The notes: generated by a model from the sequence alone, not told the origin. Counted from the stretch's first letter, positions 7,644-17,756 are shown. The stretch is 64,000 nucleotides of DNA from Alteromonas sp. 5E99-2 (GCF_017368475.1 NZ_JAFNJE010000014.1:41854-105853), one strand, 5' to 3'. Numbers and translations are program-made.

Positions 7644-9214
7644 TAAGCGAGTACGCTCTGGCGGTAATGACCTAAAATAGCGAATTCTTCCTTGGAAATT
7701 TCACTAGAGGGGTTATCTGTTAGCATATCTTCAAAGTAGGCAACGACTTTTTCCATCACTGCCAAGTTGGAGGCCAGGGCTTGAGTCACATCAATGTCTT
7801 TGGTTTTTAATACTTGGTTAAATTGATTCAAGCAGGGGACTAAAAATTGGTCCATAAACACGCTATTGGTTGCTAACACTAATCGTTTTTGCGCTCGTTC
7901 GTTGAGTAACCCTTGCATTTTTTCATTTAATTTTTGTGCTTTTAACAAGTTAGGATTAAGTTCTCTCATCAGTTCGATATCACAAATACTGTCAGTAAAA
8001 AACAGCAGGGTTAGTACGCCCCAGTAGTAAGTGTAATCCCACACCAACTTAATAGACATCATGCGACGATCGCCAAAACCACCGTATTGTCCTTTATAAA
8101 GCGATAATGTGTTTTCAAAAAAGGAATCATAGAATTTGTGAAATAAAAGGCTGTCTATCCGAATATCATCACCACGGCTTTCTTTTTCTATTAAGTCAGT
8201 AATAAAGGTATTACCAATCGCAATAAAATCACTTCCAGGGGAATAAAATGGGTCTGGGAACCCGCCGGCTTCTCCGGTCACAGCCCAACCTTGATCAGAA
8301 TACATTTGTTTACAGCTGTACGAATAATCTTTGATTACTTTAAAATCGAGTACCTTTGCTCCAATCAGTGAATCTGCACAGATGGGTTGCTCATTGCGCA
8401 ACCATTGCAATGCGTCATCATAAGATTCAATCTTGCTTTCAGCCAAAGCCTGATCGTCCATAACAATACCAAAGCTTGTGGCCCCCGACCCCAACGGAAT
8501 AATCCAAACCCAATAGCCAGGCCCCATAAGATGATTTGTACTCAACCAGCGTGTACCCGGCTCAACTAAACGCTGTTGCCAATTTTCGCTATCAGACCAT
8601 TCGTCGATAACAATTTTTTTATCCACGCGAAAGAAAACCGCATTACCTTTATGACCACTCTTTTTGTGCAAGTTTAGTTTTGACTTCAGTAGCTTCTGAC
8701 GTCCAGCAGCATCTATTATCCAGCGCCCAGTATAAGAGGTTGTCTCGCCACCTTTTTCACAGGTAACTGTATGGTGTTTATCACCAATTTGAATATCGAT
8801 AGGAAGGGTACCATCAGCAATCACCACACCTTTGCTAACAAGTAAGTGATAAAGGTGATTTTCTAATACCCCTCGTTCAATTTGGTACGTAGGTATACCG
8901 AAAAGCTCACTCACTCCCAGCTCATCATATTGACTATAATCTTTTGTTCCTTTACCAAAGAAACAACGCAAACCATGCTTCTTTAAATGATGACGCTGAA
9001 AATGCTCTTTTAAGCCTAAAACATCTGTAAGGTAGTGAGAACCAATTTCCACGGTAGATTCGCCGACTTTTGCCGTAGTATCGGGCACAGGAAAGTGATT
9101 TTTTTCAATGACAACAATCTTAAAATCAGAATTTTTGTTATGTAATTGCAAAGCTAGGCTTAGCCCCGCTAAACCACCACCCGCAATAATGATATCAATT
9201 TTGGTATTACTCAT
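7643..9214 (-). CDS. FAD-dependent oxidoreductase, flavin halogenase family
   Basis: 523-residue flavoprotein. The FAD-binding Rossmann motif AGGGLAG is at residues 11-17, and a KVGEST motif follows near 49-54. WVWIIP at 235-240 matches the WxWxIP signature of flavin-dependent halogenases, and lysines at 78-79 lie where the family keeps its catalytic lysine. Many APE and flexirubin clusters contain such a protein, usually annotated as a tryptophan-halogenase-family or NAD(P)/FAD oxidoreductase, and its reaction is not settled. It may halogenate or hydroxylate the aryl head, or dehydrogenate the chain. It lies 9 bases after the chain-length-factor-like gene. Confidence 0.85.
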   Translation of the reverse strand: MSNTKIDIIIAGGGLAGLSLALQLHNKNSDFKIVVIEKNHFPVPDTTAKVGESTVEIGSHYLTDVLGLKEHFQRHHLKKHGLRCFFGKGTKDYSQYDELGVSELFGIPTYQIERGVLENHLYHLLVSKGVVIADGTLPIDIQIGDKHHTVTCEKGGETTSYTGRWIIDAAGRQKLLKSKLNLHKKSGHKGNAVFFRVDKKIVIDEWSDSENWQQRLVEPGTRWLSTNHLMGPGYWVWIIPLGSGATSFGIVMDDQALAESKIESYDDALQWLRNEQPICADSLIGAKVLDFKVIKDYSYSCKQMYSDQGWAVTGEAGGFPDPFYSPGSDFIAIGNTFITDLIEKESRGDDIRIDSLLFHKFYDSFFENTLSLYKGQYGGFGDRRMMSIKLVWDYTYYWGVLTLLFFTDSICDIELMRELNPNLLKAQKLNEKMQGLLNERAQKRLVLATNSVFMDQFLVPCLNQFNQVLKTKDIDVTQALASNLAVMEKVVAYFEDMLTDNPSSEISKEEFAILGHYRQSVLA

Positions 9215-9223
9215 AACCCAACC

Positions 9224-10036
9224 CTAATTCCTTTCGAACGATAATGATGTTGCTGCACTTAACGGCATAGAAATCCCAGCACCATCTTTTTTTGATGTGA
9301 GTAACTCGGCTAAACACAAAATTTTTGCGCTTGGGTTCTCTTCATACAATGAACAGATGTCACTATTCGTCGAGTGCAAAGTTGGCCACGCTTTATATTC
9401 ATTACTATTAACACAAGCAGAAATAGAAATGCCGTTAATGTCTGAGGATTTGGGATATATAATGATTGAAAACGCAAACGCCTCATTATTAGAGAGCAAA
9501 GGCTGCAATATTGACGTCACAGGCGCATCGTAGAATGTCATCATTATGGGGACGTTTTCCGATTCACATTGGATCATAGCTTCAAGCAATGTCAATGACA
9601 CTGAATGATTAAACCCAGCAACCGAATTTGCCGCAGTCATTGTCTTCGTGCTGATTGTCCAGTATCCCGCAGGAGCATTGTGTACCGAGTTATGGAATTT
9701 TGTAGGTGACAATTCTTTGTGCTCAGACGCCAGCACTTTACACATGTAATCAGTCAAATCAGTATCACCAAGGCCTGAAACAAACACACAAGTCAGGGTT
9801 TCTGGTGAAATATTCGCAGCCTGTGTTGCTTGCCAAGAACTCTCAACAGCTAAACGAACAGGAAGAGGCGCTCGTCGCCGTTCATTGGGTGGAATTATGG
9901 TCGGTTTAGGTCCTTTATTTCGAATGTCAGGTGTCGCTGAACCTGAAAGTAATTGTTGCAACGCTTCCCAACTATCAAAATAACTTCCCCAAGCTCCAAT
10001 ACTTGCCACTTTACATGTTAATTTTTTGGCATTCAT
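9224..10036 (-). CDS. Ketosynthase-like chain-length factor (non-catalytic)
   Basis: 270 residues, about two thirds the length of a full ketosynthase. It matches the ketosynthase-like N-terminal domain family that includes APE chain-length factors: NSVHNAPAGYWTIS (about 117-130) is the typical block. The region where a ketosynthase carries its catalytic Cys reads TAANSVAGFNHS with no cysteine, and no HGT or GHT histidine motifs follow. It is therefore expected to be the inactive partner of a ketosynthase heterodimer that sets chain length. It follows the ketosynthase gene by one base, consistent with co-folding partners made in equal amount. Confidence 0.82.
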   Translation of the reverse strand: MNAKKLTCKVASIGAWGSYFDSWEALQQLLSGSATPDIRNKGPKPTIIPPNERRRAPLPVRLAVESSWQATQAANISPETLTCVFVSGLGDTDLTDYMCKVLASEHKELSPTKFHNSVHNAPAGYWTISTKTMTAANSVAGFNHSVSLTLLEAMIQCESENVPIMMTFYDAPVTSILQPLLSNNEAFAFSIIIYPKSSDINGISISACVNSNEYKAWPTLHSTNSDICSLYEENPSAKILCLAELLTSKKDGAGISMPLSAATSLSFERN

Positions 10037-10037
10037 A

Positions 10038-11216
10038 TTAACTCACCTTACTAAACAAAAGTGTGCAATTGTTGCCACCGAAACCAAATGAGTTGGTCAT
10101 TACATGCTTGCATTCTTTACTGCTACTTTGCGCTTGAATAGAAAAATCCAGAGCGTGATCTAACGAGTCTAAATTCATAGAGCCAGGAATAAACCCAGTA
10201 AGCAGTGAATCCATTGCAATAATAGCTTCGGTAATTCCCGCAGCACCTAATGTATGTCCCATCCATGCTTTCGTTGAAGAGCACACCGTTGTTTTTGGAA
10301 ACAAATCTGAGATAAGCTGGCCTTCTATGAGGTCATTCGCACGGCTAGACGTGCCATGTAAGTTAATATAATCAATATCACTTGGATTCAAATTCCCGCG
10401 TTTAAGCGCCTGAGTCATCGACATACGCGCACCTAACCCTTCTGGGTGAGGGTGAGACATATGATAAGCGTCCGAGCTTTCACCATAGCCAGCCAAACGA
10501 ATTCCTTTACTGTTCGAACTTTCTCCGCCGCGTTGCAAAATAGCAAAACCAGATGCTTCGCCTAAATTAATGCCATCTCGATGTTGATCAAAGGGCTTGC
10601 ATGGATTGGAAGACAATAATTGTAGTGAATTAAAACCGTGTAGTACGCTTAAACATAGTGTATCGACCCCTCCCACTAAAACCGCATCGACAATACCAAA
10701 CTCTAACCATCTAGCGGCTGTAGCAAAGACTTTTGCCGATGATGAACAGGCAGTGTTTATAGTTAACGCAGGGCCTTCAATACCTGTGTAATGGCTTACA
10801 AACAAGCTGGGAGCATGAGGGTTATGGACCTGCTTTTGTTGATATTTAGGTTTCAACACCCCTGTATCATCTAAATCGGTATACGCGGTTTCTGTTCTAT
10901 CAATACTGGACGTGCTTGACCCCATCACTAGTCCGATACGAGCCGAGCCGTACTGATTAATAAGTTTCGTTAATGTTTGACGCAGAGTACCTTGCTCAAG
11001 ACCTAGCGCAGCTAACGCATTGTTTCGACTCTGCCATTCTTTTAAATCAGTTACCTTATCAATATCCGGTACGCTGCCTATCCAGGTATCAAGTTCAGAA
11101 TAGGGCAGGTTATTTTTGATCAAACCACTTTGTTGCTGCTGAAGCGCTTCTCGCAGGCTAGACATATTAATTCCTGCAGCGGTGCAAGATTCATAGTCGA
11201 TAATATCTACATTCAT
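10038..11216 (-). CDS. Beta-ketoacyl-ACP synthase, first gene of the APE operon (ApeO-type)
   Basis: 392-residue ketosynthase. Catalytic Cys157 lies in INTACSSSAK, His288 in NLHGTSSRAND, and Lys316/His321 in KAWMGHTLGAAG. A longer reading frame opens at a TTG at 11249, but that codon falls inside the perfect TATAAT box of the operon promoter. The ATG at 11216, about 26 bases after the predicted transcription start and preceded by GGAAG, is the better start. It heads the nine-gene operon and is followed by the chain-length-factor-like gene, the arrangement of an active/inactive ketosynthase pair. Confidence 0.9.
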   Translation of the reverse strand: MNVDIIDYESCTAAGINMSSLREALQQQQSGLIKNNLPYSELDTWIGSVPDIDKVTDLKEWQSRNNALAALGLEQGTLRQTLTKLINQYGSARIGLVMGSSTSSIDRTETAYTDLDDTGVLKPKYQQKQVHNPHAPSLFVSHYTGIEGPALTINTACSSSAKVFATAARWLEFGIVDAVLVGGVDTLCLSVLHGFNSLQLLSSNPCKPFDQHRDGINLGEASGFAILQRGGESSNSKGIRLAGYGESSDAYHMSHPHPEGLGARMSMTQALKRGNLNPSDIDYINLHGTSSRANDLIEGQLISDLFPKTTVCSSTKAWMGHTLGAAGITEAIIAMDSLLTGFIPGSMNLDSLDHALDFSIQAQSSSKECKHVMTNSFGFGGNNCTLLFSKVS

Positions 11217-11248
11217 TGATTCAAATAACTTCCAATGTCGAAAACACA

Positions 11249-11277
11249 ATTATAAGCTTTGTGATTTTTCAACTCAA
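11249..11277 (-). promoter_or_regulatory. Sigma-70 promoter of the minus-strand APE operon
   Basis: Read on the minus strand: -35 TTGAGT (11277-11272), a 17-base spacer, and a perfect -10 TATAAT (11254-11249). The transcription start should fall near 11242, about 26 bases before the ketosynthase ATG. Confidence 0.75.
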
Positions 11278-11283
11278 GAACCC

Positions 11284-11312
11284 TTGTTTGTTCCTATTTG
11301 GTCCTAAATAAT
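11284..11312 (+). promoter_or_regulatory. Possible promoter of the phosphopantetheinyl transferase gene
   Basis: TTGTTT (11284-11289), 17 bases, AATAAT (11307-11312). It points toward the transferase and is back to back with the APE operon promoter. The -35 is weak. Confidence 0.35.
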
Positions 11313-11397
11313 ACGTTGCATAGCGCAAACGGATTACATAGTATTTCAATCAATTTAAGCAACTTATCATATGCAAACAAAGGGAGTTGCGTTAGAT

Positions 11398-12189
11398 ATG
11401 TATCAGTCCCTAAAATGCAATGAAGCTGCGATTGAATTACCCCAAAATCACGTTCACTTATGGTTAGTCGACCAACAAGAAGTATTAAAAAACACCTCAC
11501 TGGAACGTTATTCTAACTTGTTGTCTCACGACGAACATCAACGCATGAGCAGCTTTAAAACTCCCCTTCGCCGTCAACAATACGTGATTACCCGTGTCGC
11601 TCTGCGCACTATATTGTCGCTATACATGCCAGCGAAATCGCCTTTAGACTTTGAGTTTGTAACTAATACCTATGGTAAGCCTCGCTTAGTAAATACCCCA
11701 TCACCGCTTTTTTTTAACTTGTCTCATTCGAAACACAAAATTGTTTTAGCATTTACTACAAGTGGTGAAGTAGGTGTTGATATCGAATACTTAAAGCTAG
11801 AGCGGGATGTGAATAAAATTGCCAATCACAGCTTTCACAAGCATGAATGGTGTCTGTCACAAACTGAAACTCAAGACACTAGAATCCAACAATTTTATAA
11901 ACTGTGGGCCCTAAAAGAAGCATTTATAAAAGCTCAAGGTAGCGGTCACGCCATCCCTACAAATAGTTTCTATTTTACTGGGCTAGACTCCCATGAACCC
12001 TGTATTAAATTTGATAACCCATCAACATACGAGCCGAAAAAGTGCCGTTTTAGACACTCATTTATAGTCGAACAATACAGTTTAGCAATTGCACTACAAC
12101 AGGCTCACAATCCCTCTCTGATGTCTGTTTTTGCAAGAAACTATATTCCTTTTAAATCAATGTCATCTTTTTTACCTTTGTGCTCGTAA
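11398..12189 (+). CDS. Sfp-type 4'-phosphopantetheinyl transferase
   Basis: 263 residues. It moves the phosphopantetheine arm of CoA onto a serine of acyl carrier proteins, activating them. Motifs: NLSHSKHKIVLAF (about 107-119), GVDIE (126-130, magnesium-binding Asp128 and Glu130) and WALKEAFIKAQG (170-181, catalytic Glu174 and Lys178). Length fits the Sfp class rather than AcpS. I chose the ATG at 11398, which has AAAGGGAG upstream; an in-frame ATG at 11371 has no ribosome site. It is divergent from the APE operon and very likely primes its carrier proteins, though these are outside the window. Confidence 0.9.
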   Translation: MYQSLKCNEAAIELPQNHVHLWLVDQQEVLKNTSLERYSNLLSHDEHQRMSSFKTPLRRQQYVITRVALRTILSLYMPAKSPLDFEFVTNTYGKPRLVNTPSPLFFNLSHSKHKIVLAFTTSGEVGVDIEYLKLERDVNKIANHSFHKHEWCLSQTETQDTRIQQFYKLWALKEAFIKAQGSGHAIPTNSFYFTGLDSHEPCIKFDNPSTYEPKKCRFRHSFIVEQYSLAIALQQAHNPSLMSVFARNYIPFKSMSSFLPLCS

Positions 12190-12192
12190 ACA

Positions 12193-13143
12193 ATGACATA
12201 TCACATTATAAGAATACAACCGATGCCCTCTCAATTTATCCAATTTTCTATTCGTATATTTAGTTTGGTTCTCATAGGGTTAACTATAGTTGGGTGCACA
12301 AACACATCCTACAGTCAGCGAAGCGATCACAGTGAAATATTTAGCCCTGCTATGGGTCGTTCAATGGCGTACTCTGTTTATACCCCACCAGGCTGGACAC
12401 CTGAAGAACACTTGCCTTTAATGGTTTTACTCCACGGAGTAAGAGACAGTGAAAGTAGCTTTGATAAATACGCTGTCGGTAGTGTATTGGATGCAGAAAT
12501 AGAGGCAGGAAACACCCCTAGAGTCATTATTGTTTCTCCCAATGGTGAATTGGGGTTTTGGGAAAATTGGCATGATGGCAGTAAGTTGTATAGAGATTGG
12601 GTGGTGAAAGATTTAATACCGCATGTTGCAAAACGCTATGTGACATTACCTTGTCCGCAAGCTTGCTTTGTTTCAGGCATTTCCATGGGCGCTCACGGCG
12701 CTATGCGATTTGCTTATTATGAGCCAGATACCTTCAGTAGTGTGTCGGCAATCAGCGCACCTATTATTTCTAAGCTTCATCCTGGTGATCCTAGCTTGGT
12801 GCAAACCATAATAAAATGGTTTATTCCTATTGAAAGAATATGGGGAGATATTGACGGCGATACAAGCCATGTACCTAAGGACCTAGACCCCTACAAAAGC
12901 TGGGTAAATCGATCTGATATGGTTGAAATGCCGCTTTTACTTACTTGGGGGAATAACGATAGGAAAAGTATTGCTAAGGCCAACGAACACTTTCATCAGC
13001 ATTTAGTTTCACATGGAAAAAACCATGATATGTCTATTTTTGATGGTGGCCATAATTGGGAATCTTGGCGTGAAATAATGAGCGAAGTAATTCGGTTTCA
13101 CTTTGATAGTAACGAAAAAAGAACCATCAAAATACACAATTGA
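12193..13143 (+). CDS. Esterase-like alpha/beta-hydrolase lipoprotein
   Basis: 316 residues. A lipoprotein signal ends in LTIVGC with the lipidated Cys at position 35 (position 25 if the ATG at 12223 is used; neither start has a clear ribosome site). The body is an esterase D/feruloyl esterase-like hydrolase. It shows an oxyanion-hole LLHGVRD, the nucleophile elbow GISMGAHG (Ser164) and a likely catalytic His in GGHNWESW near the C-terminus. It should sit in the envelope, facing the periplasm or outside. It lies three bases after the transferase gene, so the two are co-transcribed. A role in trimming or releasing the polyene ester is possible but unproven. Confidence 0.8.
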   Translation: MTYHIIRIQPMPSQFIQFSIRIFSLVLIGLTIVGCTNTSYSQRSDHSEIFSPAMGRSMAYSVYTPPGWTPEEHLPLMVLLHGVRDSESSFDKYAVGSVLDAEIEAGNTPRVIIVSPNGELGFWENWHDGSKLYRDWVVKDLIPHVAKRYVTLPCPQACFVSGISMGAHGAMRFAYYEPDTFSSVSAISAPIISKLHPGDPSLVQTIIKWFIPIERIWGDIDGDTSHVPKDLDPYKSWVNRSDMVEMPLLLTWGNNDRKSIAKANEHFHQHLVSHGKNHDMSIFDGGHNWESWREIMSEVIRFHFDSNEKRTIKIHN

Positions 13144-13174
13144 ATCTACTACATAGTTATCTAACGAAAATCAG

Positions 13175-13198
13175 TTATACACAGCCAGTTGTGGATAA
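13175..13198. promoter_or_regulatory. Two DnaA-box-like sites
   Basis: TTATACACA (13175-13183) on the plus strand and TGTGGATAA (13190-13198), the complement of TTATCCACA. A third weaker match, TGTGTGTAA, follows at about 13202. They lie between convergent genes about 14 kb from oriC. Binding is not shown. Confidence 0.4.
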
Positions 13199-13255
13199 TC
13201 TGTGTGTAAATAATCTTGTATTGTTGATTCGATACAATGAAACTAAATTGGGTAT

Positions 13256-13285
13256 ATTAAAGGCCACAAAATTGAAGCCTTTAAT
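13256..13285. terminator. Possible bidirectional terminator hairpin
   Basis: ATTAAAGGC (13256-13264) pairs perfectly with GCCTTTAAT (13277-13285) around a 12-base loop, between convergent genes. No long T-run follows on either strand, so termination strength is doubtful. Confidence 0.4.
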
Positions 13286-13294
13286 TCTCAAACT

Positions 13295-13921
13295 TTAAGT
13301 CACTGGCTGTATTGTTAACTCAACTCTACGATTTTGTTGTTTTCCTTGCGCTGTAGCATTTGATGCTTTTGGCTGATACTCACCCATTCCTATTGTTGTT
13401 AAACGACTAGGGTTTACGTTATTGACAATCAAAACACTTTTAACTGCATCAGCCCGTCGTTCTGATAATGCTTGATTGTATTGCTCAGAACCATCGCTAT
13501 CAGTATGACCTTTAATTAACAAAACTGTTTGATTGTATTCATTAATTACTTTAGCAACACTTTGAAGTTCAGGAGTAAACTCTCCGCTCACTACAGAACT
13601 ATTTTTAGCAAAGGTAATGTCACCAGGTAAAATCAAATCAATGTTGTCACCGTTCCTTACAACTTCAACACCTGAACCCGCGAGCTCTTTGTTTAGCTCT
13701 GCTTCCTGTTTGTCCATATAAGAACCTATTGCACTTCCTGCAATAGCGCCCACAGCGGCTCCCCAAACGTAACGACTTTTATCATTATCACCGGTAGCCT
13801 TACCTAACAAAGCGCCCACTACAGCACCTATAGCTGCGCCATTTTGGGTATTATTATTGGTTGCACAACCCGTTACCAATAATACCGATGACAACCCCAT
13901 TGCAACTACAATATTCTTCAT
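13295..13921 (-). CDS. OmpA-family lipoprotein with glycine zipper (YiaD-like)
   Basis: 208 residues. A lipoprotein signal ends in LLVTGC (Cys19). Residues about 28-72 form a glycine-zipper segment (GAAIGAVVGALLG and WGAAVGAIAGSAIGSYM). The C-terminal half (about 95-205) is an OmpA-like peptidoglycan-binding domain with ITFAKNSSVV, KGHTDSDGSEQYN and RRADAV motifs. It is expected in the outer membrane, tying it to the cell wall, as YiaD in E. coli. AAGGTAG lies just upstream of the ATG. It is apparently monocistronic and is not part of the pigment cluster by content. Confidence 0.9.
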   Translation of the reverse strand: MKNIVVAMGLSSVLLVTGCATNNNTQNGAAIGAVVGALLGKATGDNDKSRYVWGAAVGAIAGSAIGSYMDKQEAELNKELAGSGVEVVRNGDNIDLILPGDITFAKNSSVVSGEFTPELQSVAKVINEYNQTVLLIKGHTDSDGSEQYNQALSERRADAVKSVLIVNNVNPSRLTTIGMGEYQPKASNATAQGKQQNRRVELTIQPVT

Positions 13922-13980
13922 ATTACTACCTTGAAATTTTTCGATTTATCTATATTAGAATTACAAATCTGAACCCAGTA

Positions 13981-15198
13981 TTAATCTGAAATAGATGCCA
14001 GCACGTTGCGTTCAAAAATGGTTTTAACATCAATTTTGTAGTCATTTGCTAATACTGGTTTTTCAATAGAAACTGTGGATTCAACTAAGTTTAAATCTTT
14101 TCCTTCTAAATAGTGATTTCCCCTCGTTGAGTAGAATACATTCACTTTTGGTTTTAACGGTTTTTCTTTATTTTGCTCAATAACCATAGCAATTCTTTCA
14201 TTCGACAATTTAACAAGAGTTCCAACGGGGTATATCCCCATGCACTTAATGAAATGTTGTAGCAAGATATGGTCATATTTTTCAGGGCAATCTTTTAGTA
14301 ATATTTGCAACGCTTTTTGTCCCGACATCCCCGATTTATAAACTCTGTCAGCCGTTAGTGCGTCATATACGTCTGCAATGGCTATCATACGGCCTGCTTG
14401 GCTTATTTCATCGCCTTTTTTACCATAGGGATAACCCAACCCATCTAGCCTCTCATGATGTTCGGATACAACTCGAATTAAGGAAGAGTTAAGACTTGAC
14501 TCTTTTAAGGTTTCAACGCCATAAACCACATGTTTACGCATGACATCCATTTCACTGTCTGTGAGTCTTCCGGGTTTATTTAGAATGTCATCGGGTATTT
14601 TTATTTTACCTATATCATGTAAGAACCCGGCATGGGCAAGTTCTTCAACCTCGGCAGAAGACATACCAATGGATTTTCCGAAATTAGCAAGCAATATCGC
14701 TACATTTAAGGAATGCTCTAGCAGGTAATCATCTTTGTCTCGTATTTTTGTCAAACACAGTAAAGCGTTGGAATTTCGGTCGATAGAATTAACCATTTCC
14801 GTAGCGAACTCTTTTGAAATTTGCTCATCGTACGGTAAACCGTTTTTTACACTACGCATCAGCGATTTTTGAATAACTTTACCTTGCTTATATAACTTTG
14901 ACGCTTTATCAATTTCACTGCTAAACGATATTTCTGGTAAGGTCTCTTTCTTACAATTTTCCAAGTCTCCTTCGTTATCAGGAACATCTTTTAGATTTTG
15001 TAACTCACACAATTGTTTGGACGTGTCTATAACTAGTGTAACCACGCCCTTTTTTTTAAGAATATCAATCATGCAAGCTTGCTTGATATGTCCTTGCGAT
15101 TTGACGGAAAGTTTCCCTTTTTTATCCGTAATTGCTTGAACGTACATACCTACTGCTAACTTATTTATATTAATTTTCTTTAAATGACTATTAGACAT
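13981..15198 (-). CDS. HD-GYP domain protein, probable c-di-GMP phosphodiesterase
   Basis: 405 residues. The N-terminal part (about 8-130) matches the DUF3391 domain often found ahead of HD-GYP modules. The HD-GYP domain spans about 155-315: FLHDIGK (His194, Asp195), HHERLDG (247-253) and GYP (255-257), plus the DVYDALTADR block. All metal and GYP residues are intact, so c-di-GMP hydrolysis is plausible. No transmembrane helix or receiver domain is visible, so it should be cytoplasmic, with input through the N-terminal domain. It stands alone and is divergent from the DTW gene. Confidence 0.9.
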   Translation of the reverse strand: MSNSHLKKININKLAVGMYVQAITDKKGKLSVKSQGHIKQACMIDILKKKGVVTLVIDTSKQLCELQNLKDVPDNEGDLENCKKETLPEISFSSEIDKASKLYKQGKVIQKSLMRSVKNGLPYDEQISKEFATEMVNSIDRNSNALLCLTKIRDKDDYLLEHSLNVAILLANFGKSIGMSSAEVEELAHAGFLHDIGKIKIPDDILNKPGRLTDSEMDVMRKHVVYGVETLKESSLNSSLIRVVSEHHERLDGLGYPYGKKGDEISQAGRMIAIADVYDALTADRVYKSGMSGQKALQILLKDCPEKYDHILLQHFIKCMGIYPVGTLVKLSNERIAMVIEQNKEKPLKPKVNVFYSTRGNHYLEGKDLNLVESTVSIEKPVLANDYKIDVKTIFERNVLASISD

Positions 15199-15269
15199 GC
15201 TGTACCACTATAAAAAATACGCTTCTCCGGCTATTGTTAATATTGACTTGTCTTCTATTTAATTTATTT

Positions 15270-15848
15270 ATGCGACAAATATGTGAAAAGTGCCACTACC
15301 CTAGTTCCACATGTATTTGCAGTTTTGTGAAAGTAATCTCTACAAAACATAAAATACATGTTTTACAACACTATAAAGAAACAAAACATGCAAAAAACAC
15401 AGTACGCCTAGCCCGCTTAGCAATACAAGATATTGAATTAAGCGTAATAAAAACAAATGACGATGTAACTCAAATATATCAACAACTAAGAAATAAAAAA
15501 ATTTGTGTCTTGTACCCTAGTAAGTGTAGCAGAGTATTAAATAAAGAAAGGTTAGCTTTCAAAAACGCAAATTATGACGAGATCATTTTTATAGACGGTA
15601 CGTGGAAACAAACTAAGGGAATATTTAATCGGCTTGCCCAACAGTGTCATATCGAACCGTGGGAATTAGATAACGCTGAGTTGCCTCATTACTATATTCG
15701 TAAATCTCCGATTAAAGAGGGGATGTCTACTTTAGAGGCTATTGCTTCTGTGTTGGAAACAGTGGAAGAGCTAGACGTAAGTACTTTATATAGCTTGCTA
15801 AAAGGATTTCAAAGTCATTGGCAAGGGCCACAAAAAAACCCAGCCTAA
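15270..15848 (+). CDS. tapT: DTW-domain tRNA-uridine aminocarboxypropyltransferase (YfiP/TapT-like)
   Basis: 192 residues. The N-terminal cysteine cluster CEKCHYPSSTCIC (Cys5, 8, 15, 17) and the DGTW motif (109-112) within FIDGTWKQTKG define the DTW family. In E. coli TapT this family attaches an aminocarboxypropyl group from S-adenosylmethionine to uridine 47 of tRNA (acp3U). An in-frame TTG at 15234 would add 12 hydrophobic residues before the conserved cysteines; the ATG at 15270 fits the family better. The stop codon lies in the loop of the terminator shared with the atp operon. Confidence 0.8.
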   Translation: MRQICEKCHYPSSTCICSFVKVISTKHKIHVLQHYKETKHAKNTVRLARLAIQDIELSVIKTNDDVTQIYQQLRNKKICVLYPSKCSRVLNKERLAFKNANYDEIIFIDGTWKQTKGIFNRLAQQCHIEPWELDNAELPHYYIRKSPIKEGMSTLEAIASVLETVEELDVSTLYSLLKGFQSHWQGPQKNPA

Positions 15849-15859
15849 GCTGGGTTTTT
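15834..15859. terminator. Bidirectional terminator between tapT and the atp operon
   Basis: AAAAACCCAGC (15834-15844) pairs with GCTGGGTTTTT (15849-15859) around a CTAA loop. Both strands read GC-rich stem followed by T-run, so it ends tapT on the plus strand and atpIBEFHAGDC on the minus strand. Confidence 0.9.
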
Positions 15860-15878
15860 AATTTTATTACAGTGCGAA

Positions 15879-16289
15879 CTACTTACGCATTTTTTGGATT
15901 AGCTTTAATTGAGCAACCGCTTCTTCAAACTCCATCAATGCTTCAGTATGGTCAAACTCTGAATCACTCATGTGTTCTTCTGCTAAGCGTTTTGCAGATA
16001 GTACTGCTTGCTCATCTAAATCTTCTCCACGTACGGCCGTATCAGCAAGAACAATCACGCAGCTAGGTTGTACTTCAAGTACGCCCCCAGCAACATAAAT
16101 TAACTGCTCTTCTCCACCTTCTTTAACAAGGCGAACCATACCCGGCTTAATTGGCGTAAGGAGTGGTGTGTGACCAGGATATATGCCTAGTTCACCTTCA
16201 CTGCCTGACACTTGAATAGTTTCAACAAGACCCGAAAAGATTTGCTCTTCGGCGCTTACTACATCCAAGTGTACTGTCGTTGCTGCCAT
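15879..16289 (-). CDS. atpC: ATP synthase F1 epsilon subunit
   Basis: 136 residues, the normal length for AtpC. The N-terminal beta-barrel begins [19 protein letters not shown] and contains the family block [14 protein letters not shown]. The C-terminal helical hairpin follows (about 90-136). The subunit sits in the F1 central stalk, couples rotation and can inhibit ATP hydrolysis through its C-terminal helices. It is last in the operon, 35 bases after atpD, with the shared terminator immediately downstream. Confidence 0.97.
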   Translation of the reverse strand: MAATTVHLDVVSAEEQIFSGLVETIQVSGSEGELGIYPGHTPLLTPIKPGMVRLVKEGGEEQLIYVAGGVLEVQPSCVIVLADTAVRGEDLDEQAVLSAKRLAEEHMSDSEFDHTEALMEFEEAVAQLKLIQKMRK

Positions 16290-16324
16290 AAACCCTCCTT
16301 CAGTTGATCACTGAAGCTTTAGAA

Positions 16325-17722
<1,398 letters not shown>

Positions 17723-17756
17723 TTAAACCTTTAAACCTTCGCCTCAAACATGCAAC

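Noticed and set aside
9297..9533. Plus-strand frame inside the chain-length-factor gene
   Set aside because: Antisense to a recognisable ketosynthase-like protein; no independent evidence of coding.
3189..11216. Housekeeping fatty-acid synthesis cluster
   Set aside because: No fabD, fabH or acpP; the presence of ApeI/ApeP hotdog proteins, a chain-length factor, GT2, acyltransferase and MMPL exporter fits aryl polyene synthesis.
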